Assembly: GCA_964572965.1 (NCBI GenBank) | Contig: CAZNHL010000013.1 | Coordinates: 1 to 62,552 of the forward strand | Length of the DNA stretch: 62,552 nt | Direction of reading: 5' to 3' | Origin: CAZNHL01 sp964572965 | GTDB lineage: Bacteria; Bacteroidota; Bacteroidia; Cytophagales; UBA9547 | Shown here: positions 34,900 to 43,317 of the stretch, piece by piece | Layout of the letters: each line of letters starts with the position of its first letter | How positions within the stretch are numbered: position 1 is the stretch's first letter | Program-made: the position numbers and the translations under genes | The notes under the pieces: model-generated | Database searches by the model: none | What the model was told of the DNA's origin: nothing | What the model saw: the letters and a program-made list of their open reading frames with translations, nothing else

Positions 34900-35316
34900 T
34901 TATTGCTGAAACCTGACACAAACCCAAGTAGCTTCGGCAACAACAGTGCCGTCAACATAAGCCGTTCCTGATTGTTTGATAATTTTCTCACTCACACGAA
35001 TATTCTGGATTACATATTTAACCGGAACATTGTAACCTGCACCCGAAGGGAATTCTGCCTTATCAATACTTGCCAGGGCAAAAAGACTACCCGTTGAATT
35101 TGCCAGAAGACGTACACCTGCTCCACCACATTGCGCCATAGACTCCACCAATATCATTCCTGGTACATAATTAACATTATACATGCCGCTTTTTTGTATC
35201 AGTTCGGAGTCGTGAAATGTTTTAATACCTACAATCTCTTTGTCTGTAAAAGATGTTATTTCATCTACAAACAAAAAAGGGGCTCTGTGTGGAAGAAGGG
35301 CTTCTATGTCGTGCAT
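34900..35316 (-). CDS. FabZ-like hotdog protein with altered active site
   Basis: 138 aa from the ATG at 35316. A TTG nine codons upstream is possible, but MHDIEALLPHRAPFLFVDEI is the normal FabZ beginning. The hotdog fold is marked by LLPHRAPFLFVDEI (about 7-20), PGMILVESMAQCGGAG (about 52-67) with the catalytic Glu at 58, and a C-terminal EATWVCVRF. The active-site His of FabZ lies in GHFP; here that stretch reads GMYNVNYVPG, with Met in place of His. The protein may therefore be inactive as a dehydratase or have another role. It is co-oriented with the downstream serine hydrolase. Confidence 0.8.
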   Translation of the reverse strand: MHDIEALLPHRAPFLFVDEITSFTDKEIVGIKTFHDSELIQKSGMYNVNYVPGMILVESMAQCGGAGVRLLANSTGSLFALASIDKAEFPSGAGYNVPVKYVIQNIRVSEKIIKQSGTAYVDGTVVAEATWVCVRFQQ

Positions 35317-35522
35317 ATTTGAGGGGAAATAGTGCGTAATCAAAATTAGTCAAAATTACCAATGATTGTGGGTTTGTTGCCTAATAATTTAGATAACTAT
35401 ATTCATTTTTACCAAGTGGATAGTCAGATTAATTTAAAAATGGTTACAAACCGGTCTGTTTTTTATGAATTATTTGTATGGACATTTCCCTATGTAAGTA
35501 ACAGTTTTGTTTTCATCTATAT

Positions 35523-35578
35523 CTGTAAAACGTAAGAAGGCTATAACATTCATGTTATAGCCTTCTTACGTTTTACAG
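35523..35578 (-). terminator. Perfect 26-bp hairpin downstream of the T9SS Asp-box gene
   Basis: The 26-nt arms at 35523-35548 and 35553-35578 are fully complementary with a 4-nt loop. On the minus strand it lies 10 nt after the stop of the gene at 35589-37715 and contains a TTTTAC segment but no long T tract. It is probably a terminator. Confidence 0.65.
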
Positions 35579-35588
35579 CCAGTATATA

Positions 35589-37715
35589 TTACTCTGTTTT
35601 CAAAATTTTGAATGAACTCAATGTTTTGCTAGAGTAACAGGTGACTATGTACATGCCATTTGAATGCTTAGATAAATCCAGATCCAGAATAGAGAGGCCA
35701 TCTGCTTTTATTTCAAGTACTTTCTCTCCCAAAGAATTACTAACTAATACCTTCTCTGTATTTCCATCTAAGCGTACCTGAACAAACCCTTGTGTCGGGT
35801 TCGGAAACACCTGAATGCTATTGTTTACATCACTCGCTAAAGTTTTGTCATCTACTGTCGTAATAATAGAAGGGTCTTCAAGGTCTAGTTGAGAAATTGA
35901 ACCCATCAGCGCAAATACGCGTCCCTTATTGGCTACTAAACTACAATAGAAATTTCCGTTATATGTTGCAGGAAGCCCCGAAGCGTGCTCTGTCCAGGTA
36001 GTACCCTTGTCTTCAGATATAAATACTTTACCTAAAGAGAAAGAAGCATATAGCTTTTTGCCGATCCAACCTATGCTTATAATATCTCCCTGATTATTTG
36101 GCCAATTGGCTGTTCCTGTTAGTTTTGTCCAGGTTACTCCATTGTCTAATGAACGATACACTGTTCCTGAGCCTGCAAAAACCGTATCTCCCAATGCCTT
36201 TACATAGTTAAAGTTCTCATAAGGTTCAAACACGGTAGATTCTATTTTTTTCCAGCTGGAGCCTCTGTTAGTAGACACAAACAGTCCTTCATTAGAACCA
36301 CCGGCAGCGTACATATAGTTGCCTGAAATACTGAAATCTTCCGGGGTCGATACCAGGTTTGTTCCCGTTGCTTTCACCCAATTAAGACCATTGTTTACAG
36401 AGAAGTAAATACCCCGCGCACTTTTATAAATGTTATTTACAAATATCGTGTCATTTACAAATAGCATCCTGCCTATTCTGGAAAAAGGGTCTAATCCCGT
36501 GTTGCTTGCTGTCCATGTTTTGTAATTATCTGTAGATATTACAATACCGGAACCATTATTGCCATTCATCGCATTTCCGAATATTGTATTCCCTTTTTTA
36601 CCCAAAATGGTAAGATTATAATATTCTTCTTTCAATGCCGGCTTGATATATTGCCAGGTAGTGCCGTTATTATATGATACAAGCCCGGATGATCCGTAAA
36701 GAGTGTCTCCGTCTGCAACTAAATTTCGTGTACTTTGAATGATGCCGTTGTTTGTAAGAGATTTCCAGGTTTCTCCATTGTCTTGTGACTTGTAAATTTT
36801 TGAAGGAATCCGGTTATAAGCTTGTTCATTCCCATCCACGAAAGAATAAAGTTCTGTACCGTTGGTATAGATCCCGCTAAATGCATCCGGCTCTGATATA
36901 TTTTCCGGAAGTAGTTTTGTCCAGGTTGCACCTTTGTCAGGTGAAACATAAAGGCCGTTACTGGCAATAAATAACTTGTTGTCATGGAAAAGGATAGCTG
37001 CTGGAGACTTGGTAAAAGGGGCAGTAACAGGAGTCCATGTCAAACCGAGATCAGTAGACGTGTATAGTTTACCTCCATTGGAATACCCGTTAGTTGTTCC
37101 GGCATAAAGAACACCGTCCTTCATTGTCATACTGGTTCCTAGCGGTAAACTCACGGTAGTATCTATACCTTTGTTGCTTTTAAGCCATGTCTGGCCACTA
37201 TTAACAGACCGGAAAATGCCGTAATCAGTACCACAAACTATGATATTTCCTTCTTTATAAATAGAATAAGGTTTCCTGCTGTTGGGTTTTGATAAGTCTA
37301 TCCATGTCTTTCCCATGTCAACACTACGGTGAATAGAAGAGCCAAGGCCGTAAAGAGTATCTTTGAGACTGATAAATTTGGTGAAAGCCATTTTAGAGCT
37401 AAGAGTTGTCCAGGTTTTACCATTGTCTACCGAGCTGTAAGTACGGGAAGAATTTGTACTGCTGGCAAGTATAGTGTCTCCTTTGGTATAAACAGTGGCA
37501 AGTTTCCAGTCAGGAAGTCCCGCATTGGCACTACGCCAGCTAGCTCCTCCGTTGGCAGATATGTGAAGGCCATTATTGGCAGTAGCTACATATATGGAGT
37601 TCCCATGTCCATGTATACTTGTAATATTGCTGGCGCCTGGTCCTTGTGCTTGATACCACTGGGCATTGACTATCCCGGCTGATAGCAGGAAGTAAAGTGT
37701 AAAAAGTTTTTTCAT
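35589..37715 (-). CDS. T9SS-exported Asp-box (BNR) repeat protein
   Basis: 708 aa from the ATG at 37715 (a TTG nine codons upstream is less likely). The signal peptide is MKKLFTLYFLLSAGIVNAQ. At least nine Asp boxes of the SxDxGxTW type (SSVDNGKTWTTL, SVNSGQTW, STDLGLTWTPV, SPDKGATWTKL, SQDNGETWKSL, STNRGSSWKKI, SLDNGVTWTKL, SEDKGTTWTEH) indicate one or two beta-propellers, as in sialidases, Vps10-like or photosystem-assembly proteins. The end is a T9SS domain (VFPNPTQGFVQVRLDGNTEK, then NSNGMYIVTCY). Secreted or surface-anchored; ligand or enzyme activity unknown. Confidence 0.87.
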   Translation of the reverse strand: MKKLFTLYFLLSAGIVNAQWYQAQGPGASNITSIHGHGNSIYVATANNGLHISANGGASWRSANAGLPDWKLATVYTKGDTILASSTNSSRTYSSVDNGKTWTTLSSKMAFTKFISLKDTLYGLGSSIHRSVDMGKTWIDLSKPNSRKPYSIYKEGNIIVCGTDYGIFRSVNSGQTWLKSNKGIDTTVSLPLGTSMTMKDGVLYAGTTNGYSNGGKLYTSTDLGLTWTPVTAPFTKSPAAILFHDNKLFIASNGLYVSPDKGATWTKLLPENISEPDAFSGIYTNGTELYSFVDGNEQAYNRIPSKIYKSQDNGETWKSLTNNGIIQSTRNLVADGDTLYGSSGLVSYNNGTTWQYIKPALKEEYYNLTILGKKGNTIFGNAMNGNNGSGIVISTDNYKTWTASNTGLDPFSRIGRMLFVNDTIFVNNIYKSARGIYFSVNNGLNWVKATGTNLVSTPEDFSISGNYMYAAGGSNEGLFVSTNRGSSWKKIESTVFEPYENFNYVKALGDTVFAGSGTVYRSLDNGVTWTKLTGTANWPNNQGDIISIGWIGKKLYASFSLGKVFISEDKGTTWTEHASGLPATYNGNFYCSLVANKGRVFALMGSISQLDLEDPSIITTVDDKTLASDVNNSIQVFPNPTQGFVQVRLDGNTEKVLVSNSLGEKVLEIKADGLSILDLDLSKHSNGMYIVTCYSSKTLSSFKILKTE

Positions 37716-37739
37716 AGTTAATTTTGTTTTATTTAGGCA

Positions 37740-37747
37740 CAAAACTA
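37740..37747 (-). promoter_or_regulatory. Candidate -7 box of the Asp-box gene
   Basis: TAGTTTTG on the minus strand fits TAnnTTTG, about 25 nt before the ATG. The -33 region is T-rich but lacks a clear TTTG. Confidence 0.35.
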
Positions 37748-37871
37748 GAATGTTTTATCAGTAAAAAAATAACGACTTTTAGTCATGTCTCCGGGAAAAA
37801 TATGTTAGAGAAAGTATAATTCATAGATGATATAAAATGAAAAAATATAATTCCTATACCAAACATTTCTT

Positions 37872-37879
37872 TAAATTTG
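37872..37879 (+). promoter_or_regulatory. Candidate -7 box of aspS
   Basis: TAAATTTG fits TAnnTTTG and would start transcription about 25 nt before the aspS ATG. No clear -33 TTTG. Confidence 0.35.
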
Positions 37880-37911
37880 CCCTTTATTGAGTTTTTAATT
37901 TCTGTACATAC

Positions 37912-39675
37912 ATGCTAAGAACGCATACCTGCGGCGAATTGCGTATCGCCGATGTAAATAAAGAAGTAACATTGACAGGCTGGGTAGCCAAAATCCGCGA
38001 TAAAGGTGCAATGATCTGGATAGATTTGCGTGACCGTTACGGGATCACTCAGTTGATGTTTGAAGAAAATAAGCTGGATAAATCATTGGTTGATAAGATC
38101 CGTGGACTGAACCGTGAGTTTGTAATCAAAGCTACGGGAACTGTTATTGAGCGTTTGGCTAAAAATGATAAAATAGGAACGGGTGATGTTGAAATCAAAG
38201 TGTCTTCTCTGGAAGTATTGAATTCTGCTAAACTGCCCCCGTTCCAGATAGAAGACGAAACTGATGGTGGTGATGAACTTCGTATGAAGTACCGTTACCT
38301 GGATCTGAGAAGAAATCCGGTAAGAGAAAACCTTGTACTGCGCCATAAAGTAGCAAAAGAAACAAGGAATTACCTGGATGCACTCAACTTCATCGAAGTT
38401 GAAACTCCTGTTCTGATCAAGTCTACTCCTGAAGGGGCACGTGATTTCGTAGTGCCTTCACGTATGAATCCCGGAGAGTTCTATGCATTGCCACAATCTC
38501 CACAGACATTTAAGCAATTGTTGATGGTGTCGGGTTTTGACCGTTACTATCAGATCGTAAAATGTTTCCGTGATGAAGATCTGCGTGCTGACCGCCAGCC
38601 GGAATTTACCCAGATCGACTGTGAAATGTCTTTTATTGAGCAGGAAGATATCCTGAATACTTTTGAAGGACTTGTNNNNNNNNNNCGTCATTTGTTCAAG
38701 CAGGTGAAAGGGATTGATTTGCCTACACTAAGCCGTATGACTTTTGCTGATGCAATGAAATACTACGGTAACGATAAACCGGATATTCGTTTTGAAATGA
38801 AATTTGTTGAGCTGACTGATGTTGCTCAACACAGAAGCTTCCCTGTCTTTGACTCAGCAGAACTGGTAGTTGGTATCAATGCTACGGGCTGTGCGTCTTA
38901 TACACGTAAGCAGCTGGACGAGTTGACCGAATGGGTTAAGCGTCCTCAGATAGGAGCTAAAGGCTTGATTTATGTACGTCACGAGGCTGATGGTACATTC
39001 AAATCTTCTGTAGATAAATTCTATAACAATGACGACCTGAAAGTATGGGGTGAGCGTCTTGGTACAAAACCTGGCGATTTGATTCTGATCCTTTCCGGTA
39101 AAGCAAATGAAGCCCGCAAACAATTGAGTGAATTACGCCTTGAAATGGGCTCTCGCTTAGGGCTAAGAGATAAGGATACTTTTGCAGCACATTGGGTAAT
39201 CGATTTTCCTGCGTTTGAATTAGGCGAAGAAGATGGCGAAGAACGTTGGTTTGCAATGCACCATCCGTTTACTTCTCCAAAACCAGAAGATATTCCATTG
39301 CTGGATACTAATCCGGGAGCAGTACGTGCCAATGCATATGATATGGTAATCAACGGTGTTGAAGTAGGTGGCGGTTCTATCCGTATTTACGACCGCGAAT
39401 TGCAGTCTAAGATGTTCAAAATGCTAGGTTTCTCTGAAGAAGAAGCAAAAGCACAGTTTGGTTTCTTATTAGATGCATTTGAATACGGAGCTCCTCCACA
39501 TGGTGGTCTGGCATTCGGTTTCGACCGTTTATGTTCACTATTCGGTGGTTCTGATTCTATCCGTGATTACATTGCATTCCCGAAAAATAACTCAGGACGT
39601 GACGTGATGATAGATGCACCTTCAGAAATCAATCCGAAACAATTGAATGAATTGAAGATAGCTACTGTGAAGTAG
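37912..39675 (+). CDS. aspS: Aspartate--tRNA ligase
   Basis: Class II synthetase, 587 codons including an N gap (38676-38685) that keeps the frame. OB-fold anticodon domain (about 1-105, GWVAKIRDKGAMIWIDLRDRYG); catalytic domain with motif 2 in FRDEDLRADRQPEFTQIDCEMSF (about 222-244); GAD insertion (about 290-420); motif 3 GGLAFGFDRLCSLFGGSDSIRDYIAFPK (about 524-551). The bacterial type with GAD insert is clear. The gap falls in EGL-V-RHLFK, where family members continue EGL-x-RHLF with only about one residue. The true missing length is therefore probably less than the ten Ns. Confidence 0.95.
   Translation: MLRTHTCGELRIADVNKEVTLTGWVAKIRDKGAMIWIDLRDRYGITQLMFEENKLDKSLVDKIRGLNREFVIKATGTVIERLAKNDKIGTGDVEIKVSSLEVLNSAKLPPFQIEDETDGGDELRMKYRYLDLRRNPVRENLVLRHKVAKETRNYLDALNFIEVETPVLIKSTPEGARDFVVPSRMNPGEFYALPQSPQTFKQLLMVSGFDRYYQIVKCFRDEDLRADRQPEFTQIDCEMSFIEQEDILNTFEGLXXXXRHLFKQVKGIDLPTLSRMTFADAMKYYGNDKPDIRFEMKFVELTDVAQHRSFPVFDSAELVVGINATGCASYTRKQLDELTEWVKRPQIGAKGLIYVRHEADGTFKSSVDKFYNNDDLKVWGERLGTKPGDLILILSGKANEARKQLSELRLEMGSRLGLRDKDTFAAHWVIDFPAFELGEEDGEERWFAMHHPFTSPKPEDIPLLDTNPGAVRANAYDMVINGVEVGGGSIRIYDRELQSKMFKMLGFSEEEAKAQFGFLLDAFEYGAPPHGGLAFGFDRLCSLFGGSDSIRDYIAFPKNNSGRDVMIDAPSEINPKQLNELKIATVK
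38676..38685. other. Assembly gap of 10 Ns inside aspS
   Basis: Ten Ns are an assembler placeholder. They fall within the aspS catalytic domain, so the exact residues there are unknown. Confidence 0.98.
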
Positions 39676-39696
39676 TAGTAGTTCATATAGTCAAAC

Positions 39697-39730
39697 AAAA
39701 GGGGGCAGAAGTAATTCTATCCCCTTTTTT
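39697..39730 (+). terminator. Terminator of aspS
   Basis: aaaagggg (39697-39704) pairs with cccctttt (39721-39728), with an inner agaa/ttct extension and a T tract. Confidence 0.8.
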
Positions 39731-39762
39731 GTAAGTATACAAGAATAGGTAGTGAGTTTATT

Positions 39763-40236
39763 ATGAAATTAATGAGGACTATATTTTATACAAGTTTGTT
39801 TCTACTGTTTTTGGGGCTCTATATAGCTCTAATCTATAAGGTAGCTCAGAATTTGAATGTTGATTTAGTTACTATTGAAACATACTCAGGAAAAGTTGTT
39901 GAGGTTGGACAGGGGGTGATGAAAGCCATTTGACTTTTTATTTTCAAATGGAAGGTTTGTCTCAAAAATTGGGCGTATACAGAATGGATAAAGATTACCA
40001 GTCTTTGAGAGATCAATTGAAGACTGGAGATTTAGTAACAGTTTATTATATCGATAAAAGCACTGATGAAATCAATACGGATGTAGTTCATATAGAGAAA
40101 AACGGAGGAGTTGTTCTGGAAAACTGAGTATGAAAAAAAACAGATGTTTCTGGTTTGGATGGTTGCGATTGCTGGCTTGTTTACGCTTGGTCTTTTGGTG
40201 TCATATTTAAAAGGACAGTTGAAAAAGAGTGTTTAA
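39763..40236 (+). pseudogene. Frameshifted two-TM membrane protein (DUF3592-like)
   Basis: Three overlapping reading frames together give one coherent protein of about 157 aa. Segment 1 (39763-39933) is a TM helix, IFYTSLFLLFLGLYIALIYK, and ends TYSGKVVEVGQG. Segment 2 continues in the -1 frame from GGTGATGAA (39915 on) as DESHLTFYFQMEGL, then TGDLVTVYYIDKSTDEINTD. Segment 3, after a +1 change between about 40100 and 40128, has FLVWMVAIAGLFTLGLLVSY and a basic tail ending at 40236. Breaks are next to G5 and A4/A5 runs, so either sequencing error or a decayed gene. The TM-domain-TM layout resembles DUF3592. Confidence 0.6.
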
Positions 40237-40367
40237 TTGGAAATAGTTGATGTTGGGTTTAATAACTGTTTTTATAGCTTTTGGCCGAAATTAAGCTGGG
40301 TTTATCGAAAACGGAGAAACATGTGGATGTTGGTGCGTTAGAGCTGTTAAAAATAAGTTCAACTATT

Positions 40368-40871
40368 ATGAAAAAGATATTTTTGCTGGTTTTTGCAATC
40401 ATTTCATTAAGCAGCATCAATGCTTTCTGCCAGACAGAGAAAATTGAAGCAGCATTTATCTATAATTTCACCAGCCTTGTTAACTGGCCCGATTCATACC
40501 GCAGCGGTAATTTTGTGATTGTGGTTCTAGGAAATTCTTCAATAGCTAAAGAACTTGAGGAGAGTGCCAAGGTAAAGAAGGCGGGCTCACAGACAATAGT
40601 TGTGAAAAATGTTAATTCAGTAAGTGAAGTTGGGAATGCTCACATTGTTTTTGTTACTGACGGTCAGATTTCAAAACTTCGTGATTTGAGCAATATTATC
40701 AGCTCTACTCTTATAGTGACAGAATCCAGCGGAGCAACTTCTAAAGGGAGCATGATTAACTTCGTACAGCAAGATAATAAGCTGAGATTTGAGCTCAACG
40801 AAGCCATGGCTTCTGCAAAAAGCCTTAAACTGGCACCAAATCTTGTTAAGCTTGGTATTCCGGTTAAGTAG
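40368..40871 (+). CDS. YfiR-family (DUF4154) periplasmic protein
   Basis: 167 aa from the ATG at 40368 (the open frame extends 87 bp further, but the signal peptide MKKIFLLVFAIISLSSINAFC starts here). The mature part has IEAAFIYNFTSLVNWPD, typical of YfiR, which opens KAAFIYNFxxFxxWP. Then come VVLGNSSIAKELEESAKVKKAGSQTIVVKNVNSVSEVGNAHIVFV and the C-terminal GSMINFVQQDNKLRFELNEAMASAKSLKLAPNLVKLG. In Pseudomonas YfiR restrains a membrane diguanylate cyclase. No cyclase or kinase is beside it here, so the partner is unknown. It lies downstream of the broken two-TM gene. Confidence 0.85.
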   Translation: MKKIFLLVFAIISLSSINAFCQTEKIEAAFIYNFTSLVNWPDSYRSGNFVIVVLGNSSIAKELEESAKVKKAGSQTIVVKNVNSVSEVGNAHIVFVTDGQISKLRDLSNIISSTLIVTESSGATSKGSMINFVQQDNKLRFELNEAMASAKSLKLAPNLVKLGIPVK

Positions 40872-40892
40872 ATAAAATACGGGGTTTATAAT

Positions 40893-40921
40893 GAAGGGGT
40901 AGAAGCAATTTTACCCTTTTT
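40893..40921 (+). terminator. Terminator of the YfiR-family gene
   Basis: aaggggta (40894-40901) pairs with taccctttt (40912-40920) with one G-T wobble, then T. Confidence 0.55.
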
Positions 40922-40923
40922 AC

Positions 40924-40956
40924 ATTGAAGCCTTCGTTTTAAGCGAAGGCTTCAAT
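40924..40956. terminator. Second hairpin between convergent genes
   Basis: A perfect 13-bp stem (40924-40936 with 40944-40956), loop ttttaag, nine bases before the end of the minus-strand gene at 40965. It may serve that transcript. Confidence 0.6.
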
Positions 40957-40964
40957 ATGTAGTG

Positions 40965-42728
40965 TTATTCCATCCCTTTGAGTGTGCCTGTTAAATATAA
41001 ATATGAGAAGAATTCTCTGTTTTCCAGAAGTTCAACCAGATTACGATTAGCGCTCTTATAGTGAATAACCGCCCTTGGGTCTGAGATGAGTAATGGCCTC
41101 AGGTCTTCCCATTTGATGTAACCAACAAGAACTTCAATGCCACGTGGGTCAAGGTATGTAGGTGTTCTAAATGCTATTCCCTGCAGCTTATATCTTTTTT
41201 TCTTCCCATCTTTATTAAATTCTACTTTTTGTAGCAGCTCTAATGAAAGTAACTCGTTTGGCTTAAAAGCCTTGCTTAAAAATGGTGTCGCTATGCTATC
41301 TAAGTTATCAGGTATCTTTTGGTTCGTCAGGTCTATGTCTTGAGAAAACCTATAATACTTATTGTTGTAGATGATAGTGTCTCCTTTTTGGTGCTTGGTA
41401 TTTATTTTAAAATCAGGTAAGTATAAGTATTCTGATGCATTTTCGATAAACTTATCGATTGTGAGAGTTTGTTCAGGTTGTTCATACGCAAAGTTGTGTG
41501 GATGATAGTCGTAGGCTTTTATTTTTCCTGCAAGCACGTATTCGTAAGCTAATTCTGAAATACTCTGTTTAGGTTGGTTCAGATGAGTATTAAGAGGGTC
41601 TCCAAGAAAAATGCCTTCTGTCAGTTCTGTATAAAATTTCTGAATGATCTTCGGCTCGAATTTTTCAAAAGAATTATATAGGCTGTCTGTATATCTGAAA
41701 TCGGCCTTACTGGTAGCGAATTTGCCATTGCTGCTAATTAATGTAATACTGTCAGGTAGATAGTTGAATTTTCTTAATCTGAAAGCATCAGACATTGACA
41801 ATGCCTGTGAGTTTTTTGCCCATGCACTATCCCGTGTTATTTTAATGAACTCTTTCCAGTCAAAGGAAAAGCGATTATTGGGGTTTGAATAAGCATTAGG
41901 GTCTTCCAATATTTCGGCTACAATTTTATCTATTGTATAACCTGTTTTCGTCTTTTTTTCTTTAATGGAGGGGTAGTCGTAGTTCGTAGATTCATAATTG
42001 CTTAAACTAAAGTTGCCTGGTTTTTTTCTGTAATAAGAAGTTTTAAAACGAGGGTTTGTTTTTGTCAGTGAAACGAAACTTTCTGTTATATAACAGTTCG
42101 TTACATCTATGTTGTTTGTTATGAATATATTGCCTCGCCACCATGCCCCATATGAATTAGTGTAATAAAGAATTTCGGAGTGTTTTTCAAGGGTAGCAAT
42201 GAAGTCATTCCATTTGATTGAAAAGAAATATTCAGGGCCTGAAGAGACAGAATAACCCGGAAAGTAAAAATGGACGTAGTTGACCTGAGTAAATTCCTGT
42301 TGATGGTTTTTGCCTGTTGTCTGGTCAATACCAATGAGAGATAAAGCTTCAGGAGCCAGAGTCAAAATAGTGCCATATATAAAACGTGGGGAATCATCGT
42401 AAGACTCAGAAACTTCTTCAGGTTCAGAATCAAGTTCAGGGTCAAAGTCTCGCTTAAACCTGTTTTTGTATTCCCGATATGAAAGCAGGTGTTCTGTATT
42501 GTTAGAATAGTCGACATGGTATGCTGCCAGTTCTCCCTTTTCTATTGCTTTATTGATAAGTATGGGAATCTCCTGCCTGCTTCTGGTAAATGGCTCGTTT
42601 GCGGGGTGTTTGAGATCAATATATAGAATGATTCTTTCCTGATGATTTACTTTTGTCTGCGCAGTTGTACAAGGTGAGAAGAGACAGGAAGTAAGAAGTA
42701 TACCAAGTAAAAATTTGAAAGAATTCAC
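40965..42728 (-). CDS. Large exported protein with an internal duplication, distantly GldN-like
   Basis: 587 aa with the lipoprotein-like signal FLLGILLTSCLFSPCTTAQ. The mature protein holds two related halves. Half 1: LKHPANEPFTRSRQEIPILI, then NKAIEKGELAAYHVDYSNN, and later FSIKWNDFIATLEKHSEILYY. Half 2: LGDPLNTHLNQPKQSISELA, then YEYVLAGKIKAYDYHPHNF, and later VGYIKWEDLRPLLISDPRAVIHY. Both alternate a helix ending in GKIKAY/GELAAY with a strand and a 'W-x-D' region. The layout recalls the gliding/T9SS protein GldN, but this is a weak impression and no gld genes are adjacent. Function unknown. Confidence 0.7.
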   Translation of the reverse strand: MNSFKFLLGILLTSCLFSPCTTAQTKVNHQERIILYIDLKHPANEPFTRSRQEIPILINKAIEKGELAAYHVDYSNNTEHLLSYREYKNRFKRDFDPELDSEPEEVSESYDDSPRFIYGTILTLAPEALSLIGIDQTTGKNHQQEFTQVNYVHFYFPGYSVSSGPEYFFSIKWNDFIATLEKHSEILYYTNSYGAWWRGNIFITNNIDVTNCYITESFVSLTKTNPRFKTSYYRKKPGNFSLSNYESTNYDYPSIKEKKTKTGYTIDKIVAEILEDPNAYSNPNNRFSFDWKEFIKITRDSAWAKNSQALSMSDAFRLRKFNYLPDSITLISSNGKFATSKADFRYTDSLYNSFEKFEPKIIQKFYTELTEGIFLGDPLNTHLNQPKQSISELAYEYVLAGKIKAYDYHPHNFAYEQPEQTLTIDKFIENASEYLYLPDFKINTKHQKGDTIIYNNKYYRFSQDIDLTNQKIPDNLDSIATPFLSKAFKPNELLSLELLQKVEFNKDGKKKRYKLQGIAFRTPTYLDPRGIEVLVGYIKWEDLRPLLISDPRAVIHYKSANRNLVELLENREFFSYLYLTGTLKGME

Positions 42729-43317
42729 AAGTAAGTTATTAGGTGAAATAGATGATTGAATATAATACTAGCATTATGTATAAGCAAACCCGATAATATC
42801 CTTCGATCAGCCCCTGCGAGTATCTTAACTTAATCAGTGGCGGTTATTGCGGGCTGTCTACCCAAAAAAACATTCGGGATAAAGCCTGTTTTTCCTCTTA
42901 ATTTTAATGTATTTATCTGGCTTTTTTCATTCTGTTGTTTTTTTGCTCAAAAAACATAAAAATAAGCTATTTAAGGCATGAAAAATGAGATTTTTATTCG
43001 GGGTTTTTATTGTATGTTGTTTTATTTGATTTGTTGTGGTTTTTTAAATTTAGTATTCTGATAATAAGTTATTTACATTTGTTTAATTAGTTGCTATTAA
43101 ACGCAGTTTTTAAAACATTTTAAGGTTTTTTGGGCCTCTTTTTAAGAAAAATATTTTTTAGGTCAAAAATGGCTGGTTTTACCTTTAGAAATGCTCCCTT
43201 TTTCGCTGTTTTAAGGCGATATTTTTATTAGTGACAAAACTTGTCTACTTTTATGTGCTTTATAGTGCCGATCGAATGATTAAGTCGCTATAAATTACTC
43301 TAATAAACAACAAAGAG
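42729..43317. other. 589-bp AT-rich gene-free interval before ppc
   Basis: Between the minus-strand secreted protein and ppc. It is rich in T tracts (TTTTTAT, GGTTTTTTGGG) with no reading frame, tRNA or recognised RNA. The last 90 bases contain the probable promoter region of ppc (TACTTTTA near 43250 is one base off the TAnnTTTG box). The length suggests a long 5' untranslated leader, or divergent regulation, or an undetected small RNA. Confidence 0.4.

Noticed and set aside
37329..37682. 117-codon plus-strand frame inside the Asp-box gene
   Set aside because: It is antisense to a repeat-rich gene, and its composition mirrors the repeats.
39912..39918. Programmed -1 frameshift in the two-TM gene
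   Set aside because: The site (CAG-GGG-GTG) allows only one tRNA to re-pair, has no obvious downstream stimulatory structure, and a second, opposite shift is also needed. Homopolymer error or decay explains both more simply.
40237..40341. Open frame between the broken two-TM gene and the YfiR gene
   Set aside because: It opens with TTG directly after a stop codon and reads LEIVDVGFNNCFYSFWPK before a basic end. It lacks domain features and probably is non-coding.
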